From Salinigranum salinum (GTDB lineage Archaea; Halobacteriota; Halobacteria; Halobacteriales; Haloferacaceae), in assembly GCF_009176545.1 (NCBI RefSeq), contig NZ_VTOJ01000001.1:868001-932000 (forward strand): a stretch of 64,000 bases of DNA. Direction: 5' to 3'. Position 1 is the stretch's first letter. The number at the start of each line of letters is the position of its first letter. This document shows positions 52,144 through 61,339 of this stretch, one piece after another. Under the pieces are notes generated by a model that saw nothing but the letters and a program-made list of their open reading frames with translations, searched no databases and was not told the origin of the DNA. A program made the translations under genes and the position numbers.

Positions 52144-52596
52144 ATGACCGACGACAACGAGATCGCCGTCGCCGACCCCGAACGTGCTGTCGAGGAGTGG
52201 TTCGCGGCGCTCGGCCGCTACTGTGCCGCCGTCGACTACGACTCGGCCCACGCCATCTTCGCCGACGACGTCCGGTCGTTCGGGACGAAGGCCGAGATCG
52301 TCAGCGGCCTCGAGAGGCTCCGACACAACCAGTGGGAGGGGATCTGGCCGAACATCGAGGGGTTCGGGTTCGATCTCGACGAGGTGGTCGCGTTCGGTGC
52401 GGACGACCACGCGTGGGGGGCCGCGGTGTGGTCGTCGACCGGCTTCGACGAGGACGGCGAGCCCTTCCACCGGCCCGGTCGGGCGACGGTCGTCCTCGAG
52501 CGGCGCGACGGCGTCTGGCTCGCGGTCCACACCCACTTCTCGCTGTACCCTGGCACGCCGCAGTTCACGTACGGCCCGTCGGGGCGGTCCGACTGA
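52144..52596 (+). CDS. NTF2/SnoaL-like protein
   Basis: 150 residues with the cone-shaped NTF2-like pattern: AVEEWFAALGRYCAAVDYDS, AHAIFADDVRSFGTKAEIVS, then WPNIEGFGFDLDEVVAFG, RRDGVWLAVHTHFSLYPG. Such proteins may be small-molecule binding proteins or isomerases/hydrolases. No catalytic residue set can be pointed out. Start at ATG 52144, after GTGAGTAGGG. Next to membrane zinc-ribbon gene, divergent; downstream gene converges. Confidence 0.82.
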   Translation: MTDDNEIAVADPERAVEEWFAALGRYCAAVDYDSAHAIFADDVRSFGTKAEIVSGLERLRHNQWEGIWPNIEGFGFDLDEVVAFGADDHAWGAAVWSSTGFDEDGEPFHRPGRATVVLERRDGVWLAVHTHFSLYPGTPQFTYGPSGRSD

Positions 52597-52717
52597 GCGG
52601 TCGCGGCCGTCGGTCGTCACGCCGGCACGCCTGTCGACCACACCTCGGTGTCCGTAGTGAACGTCCCGCGCGTTTCCGTTGCTGCGTGCGGGTGTCGTGT
52701 GGTCCGAGCAGCGACAC

Positions 52718-53599
52718 TCACCGCGTCCCCAGTCGGCTCTGTTCGACCCGTCGGACGTCGGACGAATCGCCGTCATACCCGAGTCGACCACGGGTCCCGA
52801 CGAGCAACACGGCGACGACCATCCAGAGGACGACGGTCGTGACGACGAGTATCGTCGTCGAATCGCCAGCACTGACGACCTCGAGCGGGAGTGGGACGAG
52901 CGTACTGTTGGCCGTGTTGAATCCGGTGTGCGCGAGGATGGCGAGCAGGACGCTCCCGGTCGCGTTGTAGATCCACGTCAGGACGAACGCGACCCCGACG
53001 ATGTTCAGGATGCGGATCGCGGTCGTCGGTGCGAGCGCGACGAACGACGCCAGCCCGTGAAACTCGGTGGTGCCGGTCGCCAGCAGCGGGAGGTGCCACA
53101 GCGCCCAGACGACGCCGAGGACGAGCGTCGCTGGAACGGGCGCGTACTGTTCCTGTAGTTTCGGGAGTGCGAGCCCCCGCCACCCGGGTTCCTCGTTGCC
53201 GCCACCGACGAGTGCGATGCTCACGAACGAGACGAGGGCGAGCGAGACCCGACCGGGAAGCAGTCCGGGGTCGACCGAGCTGCCGAGGACGGCGAGTCCG
53301 ACGCTCGTCAGCGCGACGACGAGGAGCGGGACGACGATCGCAGCGAGATACCACCGCGGGGCGACGCGCCAGTCGACGATCTGGCGTGCCCAGGCCCGGA
53401 CCGAGTCACTCCCGAGCCAGGTGACGACGAGTGCTGCGAGGAAGGGACCGAACCCACCGACGACGAACCCGAGCGTCCCGAGCGGGTCGGCCAGGTCGAG
53501 GATGGGACCGAGCCACGCCACCCAGGAGATGGCGTAGGCGAGCACGAAGAAGGCTGCAACCGGGTGCGCGTCGACGGTTTCGCGAAGCTGCCGTTTCAT
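52718..53599 (-). CDS. CPBP-family intramembrane metalloprotease
   Basis: 293 residues, eight or so hydrophobic segments. Catalytic motifs of the CAAX/CPBP (Abi) family: EEPGWRG at residues 136-142, HLPL with His169 (VVWALWHLPLLATG), and AHTGFNTANS near the C-terminus. These proteases cleave prenylated or other membrane-associated peptides. The gene is followed (on the same strand upstream) by the serine hydrolase gene after 58 bases, which suggests coordinated expression. C-terminal 25 residues are basic and presumably cytosolic. Confidence 0.92.
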   Translation of the reverse strand: MKRQLRETVDAHPVAAFFVLAYAISWVAWLGPILDLADPLGTLGFVVGGFGPFLAALVVTWLGSDSVRAWARQIVDWRVAPRWYLAAIVVPLLVVALTSVGLAVLGSSVDPGLLPGRVSLALVSFVSIALVGGGNEEPGWRGLALPKLQEQYAPVPATLVLGVVWALWHLPLLATGTTEFHGLASFVALAPTTAIRILNIVGVAFVLTWIYNATGSVLLAILAHTGFNTANSTLVPLPLEVVSAGDSTTILVVTTVVLWMVVAVLLVGTRGRLGYDGDSSDVRRVEQSRLGTR

Positions 53600-53657
53600 G
53601 GTTCGATACTCTGACGGTCGAGTGGTGGGACTGAATACATGATCGTCGTCTCGAGTG

Positions 53658-55622
53658 CTACAGGGGGAGGACCCGGAGCAGGTACAGTTGCCAGGCGAAC
53701 AGGAGCGCGAGGAGCGTCACAACCGAGTAGTGCACTCGGATGATTCGAGTCCAGTACTCCTGGTGCCACGCGAACCCGGTCGCGACGACGGCACCGACCG
53801 TTCCCACGAGGGCGACGTACCGGAGGACTTTCGCACTCTGGAGTGCCAGCGACGGCGAGGCCGCTTCGGCGTTGAAGTTGATCCAGGCGAACAGGAAGAT
53901 CACCAGCACTCCCAGCCAGAGCAGACTCGTCGCGCCGAGGAGTCCGCGGGCGAGTCGCTCGCGACCACTCGGTGGCTCTCGGTCGCGTACTCGCCGCAAC
54001 ACGAAGCCACCGAGCCACACGAGGAGGACGGAGACGAACCCGACTACACCTGCACCGAGGCTCGCCTGCAGCACTACCAGGCGCTCGTACCACGGCACGC
54101 GTTCGTAGGTCGCCGGACCGAACGCGTGTCGGAACAGGTGCGTCGCACGCCCGCTCTCGTCGAATCCGAAGACGAGGAGGTCGCTCCCCCCGACTTCCTC
54201 GTAGACACCCGGTCGGCGTTCGACCCACGTCCCGGTTCCCGCGCCGACGGAAGTCGTCGTCAGATACCCCTCGTCGGTCGCCCCGACGGTGTACGTCCGT
54301 GTCATCAGGCCGAGGACGCGCTCCCACGAGGACTCCGAGACGGTCAGCGACCGGTAGTCACCGGTCAGTGCACGCGCTCGCTCGACCGCACCGTCCGGTG
54401 GCACCACGACTGGCGTGTCCGACCGTGGGTAGTACCGGTCGGTGAACGCCTGAAGGAGCTCGAACCGGGCGGGGCCGCCGCCGGGGCTGTTGTAGACGAC
54501 GAACAGACCGACGTCGCGCTCGGGGTAGAGTGCGAGCAGGCTCTTGAACCGCGGGGTGTCACCCCAGTGGCCGACGATGCGCTCGCCGTTGCGGTCCATC
54601 TCGATGAACCCGTAGGCCATCCCGTTGAGTTCGGGGGCCTCCTGGGACTTCGTGAACTGTCGACTGTGCATCTCTTCGACCGTCTCGGCGTCGAGGATAC
54701 GCTCAGAGCCGTCCCGCTCCTCGTTCAGGTGGGCGAGCATGAACCGTCCCATGTCGGCCGCGGTCGTGCGGAGCGACCCGCCCTCTGGCGGAAGCGTCCA
54801 TATGACCGGGTCGTGTGGCGTGTACGCCCCGTTCTCGAACGTGTAGCCGACAGCACGCCGGGGTTCCAACTCCGCGGGAAGCGGCTGGGCGTAGGTCGTA
54901 CTCTCCATGCCAAGCGGGGTGAAGATTCGCTCGTCGACGTACGCGGTGAACGGCGCGTCGGACTGCTCGGCGAGGACGTGTCCTGCCAGCGCCGTCCCGT
55001 AGTTCGAGTACGCGACGAACTGCCCGGGCGGTCTGACACGCGCTGGCTGGTGGGCGGCGAGAGTCTCTTCCATGGAGCGGATCTCGTCGGGACTGTCGGC
55101 GACCATCCCGACGAAACTGTCCTCGAAGCCCGCCGAGTGGGTACCGAGGTGTTTCAGCGTGATCGGCTCGGGATAGGTCTCCGGGACTGTGACGGCGGAG
55201 TCGGTCAGGTAGTCGTTGACGTCGCGGTCGAGTTCGAGTCGTCCGTCTTCGACACCTTGCATCACGGCCGTCCACGTCACGAGCTTGCCGGTCGAGCCGA
55301 TGCTGAAGACGGTCTCGTTCGCGACGACCGGGCGCTGGGACGCGAGGTCGGCGTAACCGTACCCCTTCGCGAGAGCGACCTCGCCGTCCCCGACGACGAC
55401 GACGGCTGCCCCCGGCACGTGGTGTCGTTCCAGCTGATCGGCCATCGTCTCGTCGAGCCAGCGCTCGAACTGGTCCCCGTCGGATAGGTCGGTCGGTTCG
55501 ATCCGCTCGGCGGAATCGACCGAGTGAACGGTCGGCGTGGCGGCCGTCGCGATGGGCGGCGTACTCACGAGTACGACGACGAGCGCCAGCACGATGGCGG
55601 TGTGAGTCGAGGGGTGCTTCAT
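53658..55622 (-). CDS. Beta-lactamase-type serine hydrolase with membrane C-terminus
   Basis: 654 residues. A Sec-like signal (VLALVVVLVSTPPIATAATP) precedes a class C beta-lactamase/DD-peptidase-like domain (residues about 50-410) with catalytic Ser110-Thr-Gly-Lys113 (SIGSTGKLVTW), YSNYGTALAGH (Y-x-N) and GHWGDTP as the third motif. Then an outside beta-rich part (YYPRSDTPVVVPPDGAVERA) and four hydrophobic helices (VLQASLGAGVVGFVSVLLVW; GLLGATSLLWLGVLVIFLFA; YVALVGTVGAVVATGFAWH; VVTLLALLFAWQLYLLRVL). Archaeal cells lack murein, so it is an esterase or peptidase anchored in the membrane with its active site outside. It lies between the CPBP protease and a membrane protein gene on the same strand. 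Confidence 0.9.
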   Translation of the reverse strand: MKHPSTHTAIVLALVVVLVSTPPIATAATPTVHSVDSAERIEPTDLSDGDQFERWLDETMADQLERHHVPGAAVVVVGDGEVALAKGYGYADLASQRPVVANETVFSIGSTGKLVTWTAVMQGVEDGRLELDRDVNDYLTDSAVTVPETYPEPITLKHLGTHSAGFEDSFVGMVADSPDEIRSMEETLAAHQPARVRPPGQFVAYSNYGTALAGHVLAEQSDAPFTAYVDERIFTPLGMESTTYAQPLPAELEPRRAVGYTFENGAYTPHDPVIWTLPPEGGSLRTTAADMGRFMLAHLNEERDGSERILDAETVEEMHSRQFTKSQEAPELNGMAYGFIEMDRNGERIVGHWGDTPRFKSLLALYPERDVGLFVVYNSPGGGPARFELLQAFTDRYYPRSDTPVVVPPDGAVERARALTGDYRSLTVSESSWERVLGLMTRTYTVGATDEGYLTTTSVGAGTGTWVERRPGVYEEVGGSDLLVFGFDESGRATHLFRHAFGPATYERVPWYERLVVLQASLGAGVVGFVSVLLVWLGGFVLRRVRDREPPSGRERLARGLLGATSLLWLGVLVIFLFAWINFNAEAASPSLALQSAKVLRYVALVGTVGAVVATGFAWHQEYWTRIIRVHYSVVTLLALLFAWQLYLLRVLPL

Positions 55623-55748
55623 GCGGGGGTCTCGTGGGGGCGATGGGTGGTCGGGAGTTTCGCCCCGGAACCGAGCGGACAGGGCGATTCTGGCACGGGA
55701 CGTCGTGCGGGGTCGGAGCGCTTCCGACCGGGAGGTCAGATAGAGCAC

Positions 55749-56408
55749 TCACGCAGCGGGCTGGGTGGGCATGTCTGCTCCCTCGCTCTTCGCGAGCAGG
55801 TAGCCCCCGAAGGCGACCAGCCAGAGCATCACGGGGTAGACGATCATCCGCTCGGTGCCCCCGTGACCGAGGGGTCCGAACGCCGACGCATTGCCGGCGT
55901 CGCCGAGCGCCATCAGCACGACGAAGACGAGGCCCACGCCCCCCGCGAAAGCCGACAGGGCTCGCATCGCACCGTCCAGGCGAGTGGCCGTCCCGAGCGC
56001 CTGGACGTTGAAGAACAGGAACGCCAGCAGCGCGAACAGGCCGTGGAGTCCACCGGTGTCGAGCGGGAAGAGCCCGGCACCGATCGCGCCGACTCCGGCG
56101 AGCGCGAAGACGGTCAGGAGCCACCGCTCGCCGTGGGTCCGATAGAGGAGGTACCCCCCTGCGAGATTCAGCAGACCGACGAGTACAAGTGAACCGTTAA
56201 ACAGGAGCGCCGTCTCGGGGAACGTCCCGAGGTCGCTGATCGCAGCGCCCCGGAAGTCGTAGCCGGGGACCATCGCGGCCGCGAGCATGATGACCGTCAC
56301 GAACCCTGCGGCGAGGACGAGGAAGGACGTCCCCGCCAGCTTTCGGCTGTCGAGCGCCAGCCCTCGAATCGAGAGAGTGGTTCGCTCGCGGGCGTCGAAG
56401 TGCGTCAT
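55749..56408 (-). CDS. DUF998-like multi-pass membrane protein
   Basis: 219 residues, six hydrophobic segments, with the family-typical start LAGTSFLVLAAGFVTVIMLA, then GYDFRGAAISDLGTFPETAL and LFNGSLVLVGLLNLAGGYLL. A conserved DLG-x-x-P segment sits between helices one and two, as in DUF998. Function unknown. The start was set at ATG 56408. It is first in a three-gene run with the serine hydrolase (126-base gap) and the CPBP protease. Confidence 0.82.
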   Translation of the reverse strand: MTHFDARERTTLSIRGLALDSRKLAGTSFLVLAAGFVTVIMLAAAMVPGYDFRGAAISDLGTFPETALLFNGSLVLVGLLNLAGGYLLYRTHGERWLLTVFALAGVGAIGAGLFPLDTGGLHGLFALLAFLFFNVQALGTATRLDGAMRALSAFAGGVGLVFVVLMALGDAGNASAFGPLGHGGTERMIVYPVMLWLVAFGGYLLAKSEGADMPTQPAA

Positions 56409-56796
56409 GGGTGGCTCACGGGTTCTCGGACGTCCGCTGAGGAGATATACCGGCCCGTCAGTTCTCGTGGCACGGGAACGCCCTTCCGTCTCTATTGGAA
56501 CCCTCGATCGGTGAACGGTCCCATCGTCCGTGCGACACACCGGGCGTGTCTGCCTCACGCCCGGAAGCCACGGACACGACTTCATCGTGTCTCCTCTCAC
56601 CACTGTGAGCTACGGCCGGTATCTACGGCGTGTTCACGAACTCGCTCCAGACGTTCGGAATCACCCCACTGAGACGTCTCGTGCTGGCGCTCTCGATCGT
56701 CGTCCTCGGGACGTACGTGGGAGGTCTTGTCTGCAAGGAGGTCGGGGGGATGCAACCGAGCCGTACCCCCCTCAGATCCGCCCACCAGATTCCGAG
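56409..56796. other. Gap between DUF998-like gene and ABC transporter ATPase
   Basis: 388 bases. A plus-strand open stretch at 56630-56750 encodes a hydrophobic segment (LRRLVLALSIVVLGTYVGGL) but has no clear gene structure and runs into the antisense of the ABC ATPase; I do not call it. AGATATACC near 56431-56439 could be a TATA element for the gene at 56408 on the other strand. Confidence 0.35.
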
Positions 56797-57909
56797 TCAC
56801 ACCTCGTCGTGGACCAGCTTGGCGTCCGACGGCTCGACGACGATGCTGACGTCCTGCCCTTCGTCGAGCACCGGCTTGTCGGTCTTGCACTTGAACCTGA
56901 TCTCGCCGACGTCGATGATGTTCTGGGTGAAACTCCCGCGGTAGAACTGGTGCGAGACCGTCCCATCCCAGCGGTTTCGCTCGTCGGCGACCGTCGCCCC
57001 GTCGGTGTACGCACCCGGTCGGACGTCCTCGGGACGGATGACGACGATCGGGTCCTTCAGCACCGACTCGTCTTGGAAGCTACACTCCATCTCGATCGTG
57101 GTGCCACCCGAGCGGACCTCACACTGCGCCACCCCCGCTGCCGCGTCGACGTCCCGCGCGGTCGCGTCGAACAGGTTCGCCTCGCCGAGGAAGTCCGCCA
57201 CGAACGGCGACGTCGGGTTCTTGTACAGCTCCTGGGGCGTCCCCTGCTGAGCCTTCTGCCCGGTGTTCAACACGAGCGTCTCGTCGGAGATCTCGAACGC
57301 CTCCTCCTGGTCGTGGGTGACGTACACCGTCGTGATGCCGACCTCCTGGAGCATCTCGAGGAGGAGCCGTCGCATCCGTCGGCGCTGTTTGAAGTCCAGG
57401 TTGCTCAACGGTTCGTCCATCAACAGCACCGACGGCTCGTAGGAGACGGCCCGGGCGAACGAGATCCGCTGCTGTTGGCCACCGCTGAGTTCAGAGGGGT
57501 ACCGCCCACCGATCTCCGGGAGCCCGACGAGTTCGAGCACTTCCTCGATCCGGTTCTCCCGGTCGTTCTTCGGCCAGTCGCGAGCCTTCAGCGCGTACAG
57601 GATGTTCTCCCGGGCAGTCATGTGCGGCCACAGGGCGTACGACTGGAAGACGAGACCGATGTCGCGGTGTTCCGGTTTGGTCGACTGCTTCGGTGTCGCG
57701 ACCGTCTCGCCGCCGATCGATATCGTGCCGCCGTTGATCTGTTCGAGGCCGGCGAGACACCGGAGCGTCGTCGTCTTCCCACAGCCGCTGGGTCCGAGCA
57801 GTGTGAACAGTTCGCCCTGTGTGGCCTCGAAGCTGACGTCGTCGACCGCGACGACCTCCTCCTGGCCGCTGGAGTACTTCTTGGTGAGGTTCTCGACGGT
57901 TATCGTCAT
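56797..57909 (-). CDS. ABC transporter ATP-binding protein (iron/organic-ion type)
   Basis: 370 residues. Walker A GPSGCGKTT (residues 39-47), Q-loop VFQSYALWPHMT, signature LSGGQQQRISFARAVSYEPS, Walker B LLMDEPLSNLD and switch His in YVTHDQEEAF. The C-terminal 120 residues form a TOBE-type regulatory domain (VVIRPEDVRPGAYTDGATVA; FKCKTDKPVLDEGQDVSIVV). The layout is that of FbpC/PotA/CysA-type importers. Gene is downstream of the fused permease (129-base gap with its own TATA-like TTCATAAAC at 57948-57956 read on the minus strand). It energises the permease at 58039-59775. Substrate unknown. Confidence 0.93.
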   Translation of the reverse strand: MTITVENLTKKYSSGQEEVVAVDDVSFEATQGELFTLLGPSGCGKTTTLRCLAGLEQINGGTISIGGETVATPKQSTKPEHRDIGLVFQSYALWPHMTARENILYALKARDWPKNDRENRIEEVLELVGLPEIGGRYPSELSGGQQQRISFARAVSYEPSVLLMDEPLSNLDFKQRRRMRRLLLEMLQEVGITTVYVTHDQEEAFEISDETLVLNTGQKAQQGTPQELYKNPTSPFVADFLGEANLFDATARDVDAAAGVAQCEVRSGGTTIEMECSFQDESVLKDPIVVIRPEDVRPGAYTDGATVADERNRWDGTVSHQFYRGSFTQNIIDVGEIRFKCKTDKPVLDEGQDVSIVVEPSDAKLVHDEV

Positions 57910-58038
57910 GGGTTGTGGGTGCGTTGCATGTGTGTAGATGACTCACATTCATAAACAGTCGGATACGGCCGCCCGAACTTGCCATTGTCCGCAGGGCGAA
58001 CGAACCGCGACGGACGCGCGTGACCGCGTCCGCGTGGC

Positions 58039-59775
58039 TCACATCCGGGCATTGTACTTGCCCGCCCCGATGGACTCGTAGAAGAGCACGAACACGAGGA
58101 TCATCAAGAACAACATCATCGACCCGGCGGCGACGGTCGGCAGTGCGCTGGCGTCCTGGCTGTACATCTGCAGGAGCAGGTTCGTGAGGACGTTGTTCCC
58201 CGCCGTGATCAAGAGGACGACCGCCCCGAGTTCGCGCATCGATCCGATGAACGAGTAGAGGAAGGCGTTGGTGACTCCGCCCTTGATCAACGGGACGATG
58301 ACCTTCTGGAACGTGGTCGTCCACGACGCGCCGCTGATCGACGACGCCTCCTCGAGTTCGTCCGAGATCTGGATGAGGTTGCTGGTGATCATCCGGGTCC
58401 CGTGCGGGAGTCGCGTGAACACCAGCGCCAGCACCAGCGGGATGATGGTTCCGTACGTCGCGCTGACGCCCGGGAGGAGCAGCACGAGCCAGAAGATCGC
58501 CAGCCCGTAGACGATCGGTGGGAACCCCAGCGGGATCGTCGAGACGTAGTCGCCCAGACCGGTGAACCGATCGTACTTGAGGCTGGTGTAGGCGATGAAC
58601 GTCGCGAGGATCGCCGTCAGCAGACCCGCCGCGAAGCCCGCCACGAGCGTGTTGACGACGACGTCAGTCAGCGACGGGATGCTGAACAGTTCGGCGTAGT
58701 TCGCGAGGGTGAACTGGAGGCTGAACATGGCGCTGATCCGCGGCGTCAACGACATGAACAGCATCCCGAGGAACGGGGCGACGAACGACAGCCCCCAGAG
58801 GGTGAGGCAGATGGCGATGGCGAGGTACTTCCACCGGCCGAGGTTGTGGACGGTCTGGCGTGATCCGCCCGACACCGTCTGGTACTTGTAGGACTTGCGC
58901 GTCGTCAGCCAGTAGATCGTGATCGCGATGAACGCGATCAGGACGTACACCAGGCTGTAGATGCCCGCGACGTTGTACTTGGGGATCGGCGTCCCACGGA
59001 TCACCGCGAAGATCTCGGTCGCGAGGGTGTCGATCCCACCCTGCGACGCCCCCAGCAGGAACGGGTAGTCGAAGTTCCCGAGCGAGAAAATCATGACGAG
59101 CATGAACGTCGAGAACATCGCAGGGAACAGCAGTGGGAGCGTGACCCGGACGAACGTCCCGAGGAGTCCGCGGCCGGCGATCCGGGAACTCTCCTCCAGG
59201 CTCGGATCGATCGACCGCACGGCGGGCTCGGTTATGAGGAACGCCAGGGGCAACCCGCCGAACCCGATCGCGAAGATGATCCCCCAGATGGAGTAGATGT
59301 CGAACAGGATGAAGCCGAACGTCTCCCTGAAGAAGACGTTGACTATCCCGAACTGCGGGTTCAATACGGCGATCCAGCCGATGCCTTTCACGATGAACGG
59401 CATCGACAGTGGGAGGATGACGATGATCCTGAACAGCCGTGCGCCGGGCATGTCGGTGCGGATGACGAGCCACGCGTAGATGGCCCCGATCGCTGCCGAG
59501 ATCGCTCCCGCACCGATCCCGATGGCGATCGTGTCCCGGATGATGATCGCCGTCTCGACGTTGAACAACACCTCCTGGATCTGCGCGAGCGTGATCCCGG
59601 TGTCCTCGCCGATCCCGAACAGCGTCGTCCCGGCGAACAGCGCGACGACCGTGGCCAGGAAGATGACCAGAAACCCCAGTGTGACGTACAGCGGGATCCA
59701 CCGGGGATCCGCCGCCTCTCCCAGCCGTGAACGAATCTGATAGCCGTGTTCGGGTTGAAGGCTCACACTGCGCAC
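58039..59775 (-). CDS. ABC transporter permease, two fused domains
   Basis: 578 residues, twelve hydrophobic segments in two halves, each with an EAA-like loop: LEESSRIAGRGLLGTFVRVT and LEEASSISGASWTTTFQKVI, which dock on the ATPase. This matches FbpB/ThiP-type iron, thiamine or organic anion importers. The start is GTG 59775 (or GTG 59766). TATA-like CTATAGAT on the minus strand near 59802-59809 lies 27-34 bases upstream. It diverges from the binding-protein gene at 60049; the shared 273-base gap contains imperfect direct repeats. Confidence 0.92.
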   Translation of the reverse strand: MRSVSLQPEHGYQIRSRLGEAADPRWIPLYVTLGFLVIFLATVVALFAGTTLFGIGEDTGITLAQIQEVLFNVETAIIIRDTIAIGIGAGAISAAIGAIYAWLVIRTDMPGARLFRIIVILPLSMPFIVKGIGWIAVLNPQFGIVNVFFRETFGFILFDIYSIWGIIFAIGFGGLPLAFLITEPAVRSIDPSLEESSRIAGRGLLGTFVRVTLPLLFPAMFSTFMLVMIFSLGNFDYPFLLGASQGGIDTLATEIFAVIRGTPIPKYNVAGIYSLVYVLIAFIAITIYWLTTRKSYKYQTVSGGSRQTVHNLGRWKYLAIAICLTLWGLSFVAPFLGMLFMSLTPRISAMFSLQFTLANYAELFSIPSLTDVVVNTLVAGFAAGLLTAILATFIAYTSLKYDRFTGLGDYVSTIPLGFPPIVYGLAIFWLVLLLPGVSATYGTIIPLVLALVFTRLPHGTRMITSNLIQISDELEEASSISGASWTTTFQKVIVPLIKGGVTNAFLYSFIGSMRELGAVVLLITAGNNVLTNLLLQMYSQDASALPTVAAGSMMLFLMILVFVLFYESIGAGKYNARM

Positions 59776-59931
59776 CTACGGTTCGAGTCTTCGATCAACT
59801 ATCTATAGCTGACGGATGTTCCCGACGAGATCGGCGTGAAATGAACCCCCGTTCCCCTCCTCTCCGGCGGAACCGCGCCGCGAAACGCCGGAGCAGTCAA
59901 CCGAGCCTTCCGGAGCGAGACGAGCCAGCGA

Positions 59932-59999
59932 ACCAGACGAGTCGATGGAACAGGTGAATCGAATCGGCGGACCAGACGAATCGGTGGAACCGATGAGTC
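59932..59999. repeat. Imperfect 29-base direct repeat in the divergent transporter promoter
   Basis: Copies at 59932-59960 and 59971-59999 (period 39) share ACCAGACGA, TCG, TGGAAC and TGA-TC, with 24 of 29 matches. They end 14 bases before the TATA box of the binding-protein gene, a position suited to an operator. Confidence 0.5.
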
Positions 60000-60012
60000 C
60001 GTGGTAACATAT

Positions 60013-60022
60013 CTTTATATAG
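60013..60022 (+). promoter_or_regulatory. TATA box of the binding-protein gene
   Basis: CTTTATATAG lies 27-36 bases upstream of ATG 60049. Confidence 0.65.
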
Positions 60023-60048
60023 ATGCCTTCTGCAACACGTTATGTGAA

Positions 60049-61233
60049 ATGGTATCACTAAACAGGAGGCGACTGCTCGCGTTGCTCGGGTCGACGGCCG
60101 GAACGGCAGCGCTCGCCGGATGCACCGGCGGCGACGGCGGCGACGGCGGTGACGGCGGCGACGGTGGCAGTGGTGACGATAGTGGTGGTGACGGCGGAAG
60201 CGGTGACGGCGATAGCGGCGACGACAGCGGTGACGGCGGTGAAGGCGGCGATGGAGGCGGTGGCGACGGTCTCGAAGCCCGTGCCCGCGAGGAGGGCTCG
60301 ATGACGTTCTACTCGGTGATCGACGAGGCGGGGATGCGGAACACGATCCTCCCACCCTTCCGCGAGACGTACGACTGGATGGAGTTCAACCTCGTCTCGC
60401 AGGGCCCCTCGAACATCGCGTCGAGCATGTCGACGGAGTACCAGACGGGCAACGTCCAGTCCGACGCCGCGATCAACACCCAGGGGACGATGTCGCCACT
60501 GGTCGACGTCGGCGTCTTCCGGGAGCCCGATCCGGACGGCGAACTGATGCAGTTCGTCACGGAGAACTACCCGGACGACAGCTACACGCTCCCGGCGATC
60601 CCCGGCTACCTCTTCCCGATCCAGGTGATGTACCACACCGAGCGCGTGAGCGAGGACGAGATCCCGACCGGCTACGAGGACTTCGCGTCCTCCGCGCTCG
60701 AAGGACGCATCGCGATGGACAACCCGGCGATCCTCAACGTCTCCGGCGGCCAGCTGGCGACGCTCCGCGACATCTGGGGGGCCGACACGTGGCGGGAGAA
60801 CCTGACCGCGATCAATGAGAACAACCCGGTGCTCACGGAGAGCTCCAGCGAATCCTCGCGGCTCCTCGTCCAGGGCGAGGTCGACGTCATCATCGGGTCG
60901 CTCAGCGACACCCTGGCGCTCCAGGAGGACGGCGAACCCGTCGAGGGGCTGTGGCTCGAACCGACGGTCGCGCTCAACCTGCCGATCTACCTGAGCGCGG
61001 ACAGCGAGAACCCCAACGCCGCCGAACTGTTCGCCACGTGGTTCCTCAGCGAGGAGGGCCAGCGGGCGGTCGCCGAGACGGGACGGGTCCCGGCACGAGG
61101 GGACATCGCGGCCGAGGAGTTCGAGGGGACGATCCCCTCCGAGGTCGAGATCCTCCCCGTGGCGTACAACGACCAGTCGTACTACAACGACCCGGAGACC
61201 TGGATCGAGCGGTACGAGGAGATCTTCGGCTGA
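60049..61233 (+). CDS. ABC transporter substrate-binding Tat lipoprotein
   Basis: 394 residues. Tat signal NRRRLLALLGSTAGTAALAG with lipidated Cys, then a 50-residue Gly/Asp/Ser spacer and the periplasmic-type domain: EEGSMTFYSVIDEAGMRNTI, LVSQGPSNIASSMSTEYQTG, then YLFPIQVMYHTERVSEDEIP, EGRIAMDNPAILNVSGGQLA. It is of the class that binds iron(III), thiamine or organic anions (SBP family 1/6). The paired Tyr usually liganding Fe in FbpA-type proteins are not seen at the expected mid-protein place. Neighbouring catabolic genes make a carboxylate more likely. The gene ends 106 bases before the convergent SDR. Confidence 0.9.
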   Translation: MVSLNRRRLLALLGSTAGTAALAGCTGGDGGDGGDGGDGGSGDDSGGDGGSGDGDSGDDSGDGGEGGDGGGGDGLEARAREEGSMTFYSVIDEAGMRNTILPPFRETYDWMEFNLVSQGPSNIASSMSTEYQTGNVQSDAAINTQGTMSPLVDVGVFREPDPDGELMQFVTENYPDDSYTLPAIPGYLFPIQVMYHTERVSEDEIPTGYEDFASSALEGRIAMDNPAILNVSGGQLATLRDIWGADTWRENLTAINENNPVLTESSSESSRLLVQGEVDVIIGSLSDTLALQEDGEPVEGLWLEPTVALNLPIYLSADSENPNAAELFATWFLSEEGQRAVAETGRVPARGDIAAEEFEGTIPSEVEILPVAYNDQSYYNDPETWIERYEEIFG

Positions 61234-61339
61234 GCGCCGGGCCGTCGCTCGCTTGTCGGCCCGTCGTTCGTCCGAGTCGTCGGCGACCTCGGCCCCGACA
61301 ACGACTGCGCGCGGTCGGGGTCAGGAACCGCCGACGGGT

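Noticed and set aside
56630..56944. Plus-strand 104-residue ORF with one hydrophobic segment
   Set aside because: Second half is antisense to the ABC ATPase and the first part has no start context or family; kept only as a note on the gap.
60110..60275. GGCGACGGCGG-type repeats, looking like a tandem repeat locus
   Set aside because: They encode the Gly/Asp spacer of the binding lipoprotein, a normal haloarchaeal surface-protein feature.
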